A stretch of DNA of 64,000 nt, taken from Gemmatimonadaceae bacterium (lineage in GTDB: Bacteria > Gemmatimonadota > Gemmatimonadetes > Gemmatimonadales > Gemmatimonadaceae). The notes under the pieces were generated by a model. It made no database searches. It worked only from the letters and a program-made list of their open reading frames with translations, and was not told where the DNA came from. Below are positions 63,023-64,000 of the stretch, piece after piece (positions within the stretch are counted from its first letter, which is position 1; each line of letters begins with the position of its first letter). The stretch spans positions 1,767,192-1,831,191 of the forward strand of contig JAHBVT010000001.1 of NCBI GenBank assembly GCA_019637355.1. Direction: 5' to 3'. The position numbers and the translations under genes were made by a program.

Positions 63023-63748
63023 ATGGTCCGACAACGGCTCTACATCAACATCGATCACGTCGCGACGCTGCGGCAGGCCCGACGGGCGGCATACCCCGAT
63101 CCGGTCGCCGCGGCCCGCGTCTGCGAGGACGCCGGCGCCGATGGCATCACCGTGCACCTGCGTGAGGACCGTCGACATATCCAAGACGCAGATGTCGAGG
63201 CGCTCGCAACGGCGGCCCGCAGCCCCGTCAACCTGGAGATGGCCGCCACCACCGAGATGACCGCCATCGCCCTGCGCCTGAACCCGCATCAGGTCACCCT
63301 CGTCCCCGAGAAGCGCGAGGAGATCACCACCGAAGGCGGGCTGGACCTCTTCGCCGACCCCGCGCGCCTCGAGGCCACGCTCGCCGCACTCAGCACCGCC
63401 GGCATCCGCGCTTCGCTCTTCATTGACCCCGATCCGCGGCAGATCGCTCGCGCCGCCGAGCTCAAGGTGCCCGCCATCGAGCTGCACACCGGCCGCTACT
63501 GCCACCATCCGGAGGACCCGCAGCACCTCGCGGCCCTGCGTGCGGCAGCAACGCAGGCCGCGGGTCTCAGGCTCGCCGTGCACGCCGGCCACGGCCTCAC
63601 GCTCGACAACGTCGGGCCGGTGGCCGCGATCCCCGAATGCGAGGAACTCAACATCGGCCACGCCATCGTCAGCCACGCCGTGTTCGTCGGGCTGGCCGAG
63701 GCCGTGCGCGCGATGCGTCGCGCGATGGACGCGGCGCGCCCCCGTTGA
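63023..63748 (+). CDS. pdxJ: Pyridoxine 5'-phosphate synthase
   Basis: 241 residues, standard length. It starts with [15 protein letters not shown], followed by [55 protein letters not shown] and [12 protein letters not shown]. All are typical PdxJ barrel segments. It makes pyridoxine 5'-phosphate in the DXP-dependent route to vitamin B6. Confidence 0.96.
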   Translation: MVRQRLYINIDHVATLRQARRAAYPDPVAAARVCEDAGADGITVHLREDRRHIQDADVEALATAARSPVNLEMAATTEMTAIALRLNPHQVTLVPEKREEITTEGGLDLFADPARLEATLAALSTAGIRASLFIDPDPRQIARAAELKVPAIELHTGRYCHHPEDPQHLAALRAAATQAAGLRLAVHAGHGLTLDNVGPVAAIPECEELNIGHAIVSHAVFVGLAEAVRAMRRAMDAARPR

Positions 63749-63797
63749 CCCGCACCCACCCCTCGGCGCACCTTACCCGCCACTATATGGAGACGCG

Positions 63798-64000
63798 ATG
63801 ACCGGCGGGTTGCTCGACTTCTTCACCCTCGAGGCCAGCGAGTACGTCGAACAGCTCGACGGGCTCGTCTCGCGCGCGACGGCAGCTCCGCCGGACGGCG
63901 AGAGCTTCGTGCGCGCCGTACGGGCGCTGCGCGGCAGCGCGACGATGGCCAAGGTCACCGGCATCGCCAACCTGGCGCAGGCACTCGAACGCCTCGCCCG
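63798..64000 (+). CDS. Hpt-domain-like protein (partial, runs off the window) with Arg in place of the phosphorylated His
   Basis: 67 codons are visible. The N-terminal four-helix pattern and RALRGSATMAKVTGIANLAQALE (residues 42-64) match Hpt domains of CheA type, in which the first residue of this block is the phosphorylated His followed by TLKGSA. Here that residue is Arg42, so phosphotransfer by this domain is unlikely. The ATG follows GGAG at good spacing, 49 bases after pdxJ. What follows the domain is outside the window. Confidence 0.6.
   Translation, partial: MTGGLLDFFTLEASEYVEQLDGLVSRATAAPPDGESFVRAVRALRGSATMAKVTGIANLAQALERLA

Overview
This is a chromosomal window from a high-GC (about two thirds or more G+C by eye) Gram-negative bacterium. 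A TonB-dependent receptor, predicted lipoproteins, GmhB (LPS heptose synthesis) and several Tat or Sec-exported proteins point to an outer membrane. The mix of families (DUF4159/DUF4175 pair, TIGR03545/TIGR03546 pair, DUF2723 membrane protein, GMC oxidoreductase with gluconate-dehydrogenase subunit 3, leucine dehydrogenase next to butanoyl-CoA genes) fits Gemmatimonadota best. That assignment is an inference from gene content and is not proven here. I see no phage, transposase, CRISPR array or rRNA. Four tRNA genes are present.

Layout. 0-3.4 kb: SoxC with a TsdA-like diheme cytochrome (inorganic sulfur oxidation), a CBS protein and proline dehydrogenase. 3.4-8.2 kb: a secreted hypothetical, the TIGR03545/TIGR03546 pair and a HEAT-repeat cyclophilin. 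8.2-11 kb: MarR regulator and a TonB-dependent receptor behind a TPP riboswitch (probable thiamine uptake). 11-17.5 kb: AI-2E-type permease, P2-type Ca2+-like ATPase, LtaS-like sulfatase and a Tat-exported DsrE-like protein. 17.6-18 kb: elongator and initiator tRNA-Met. 18-21.2 kb: a coupled, exported sugar-oxidation trio. 21.2-29.4 kb: ftsB, eno, plsC-thiL-nnr, a Minf_1886 protein, glyA-rpiB and leucine dehydrogenase. 29.5-32.8 kb: acyl-CoA dehydrogenase, hydroxybutyryl-CoA dehydrogenase and thiolase. 33-36.4 kb: a small secreted protein, thrS, a 54-residue membrane peptide and an acidic BON protein. 36.4-45.7 kb: valS, Ig-like lipoprotein, gmhB, purN, purH and a DUF2723 membrane protein. 46-48.7 kb: two tRNA-Ser, gltX and a LexA-like protein. 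48.8-62 kb: one ten-gene leftward run from trxA, nine of its genes joined by 4-base stop/start overlaps. 62-64 kb: methylmalonyl-CoA epimerase, a lipoprotein, pdxJ and the start of an Hpt-like gene.

Most striking across the whole window is the near absence of the palindrome CATG. I find three copies in 64 kb, although base composition alone predicts well over a hundred. Codons before Met are almost always T-, A- or G-ending where this GC-rich genome would normally use C. A second theme is a family of intergenic inverted repeats made of tandem heptamers (GACGGAT), clustered around the fatty-acid/branched-chain amino-acid genes and gltX. A third is a probable fusion of a complete JAMM/RadC-type metalloprotease-like domain to a DinG-type iron-sulfur helicase. 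Signalling families with lost catalytic residues also appear: a LexA-like protein without its Ser/Lys dyad and two Hpt-like proteins with Arg at the His position.
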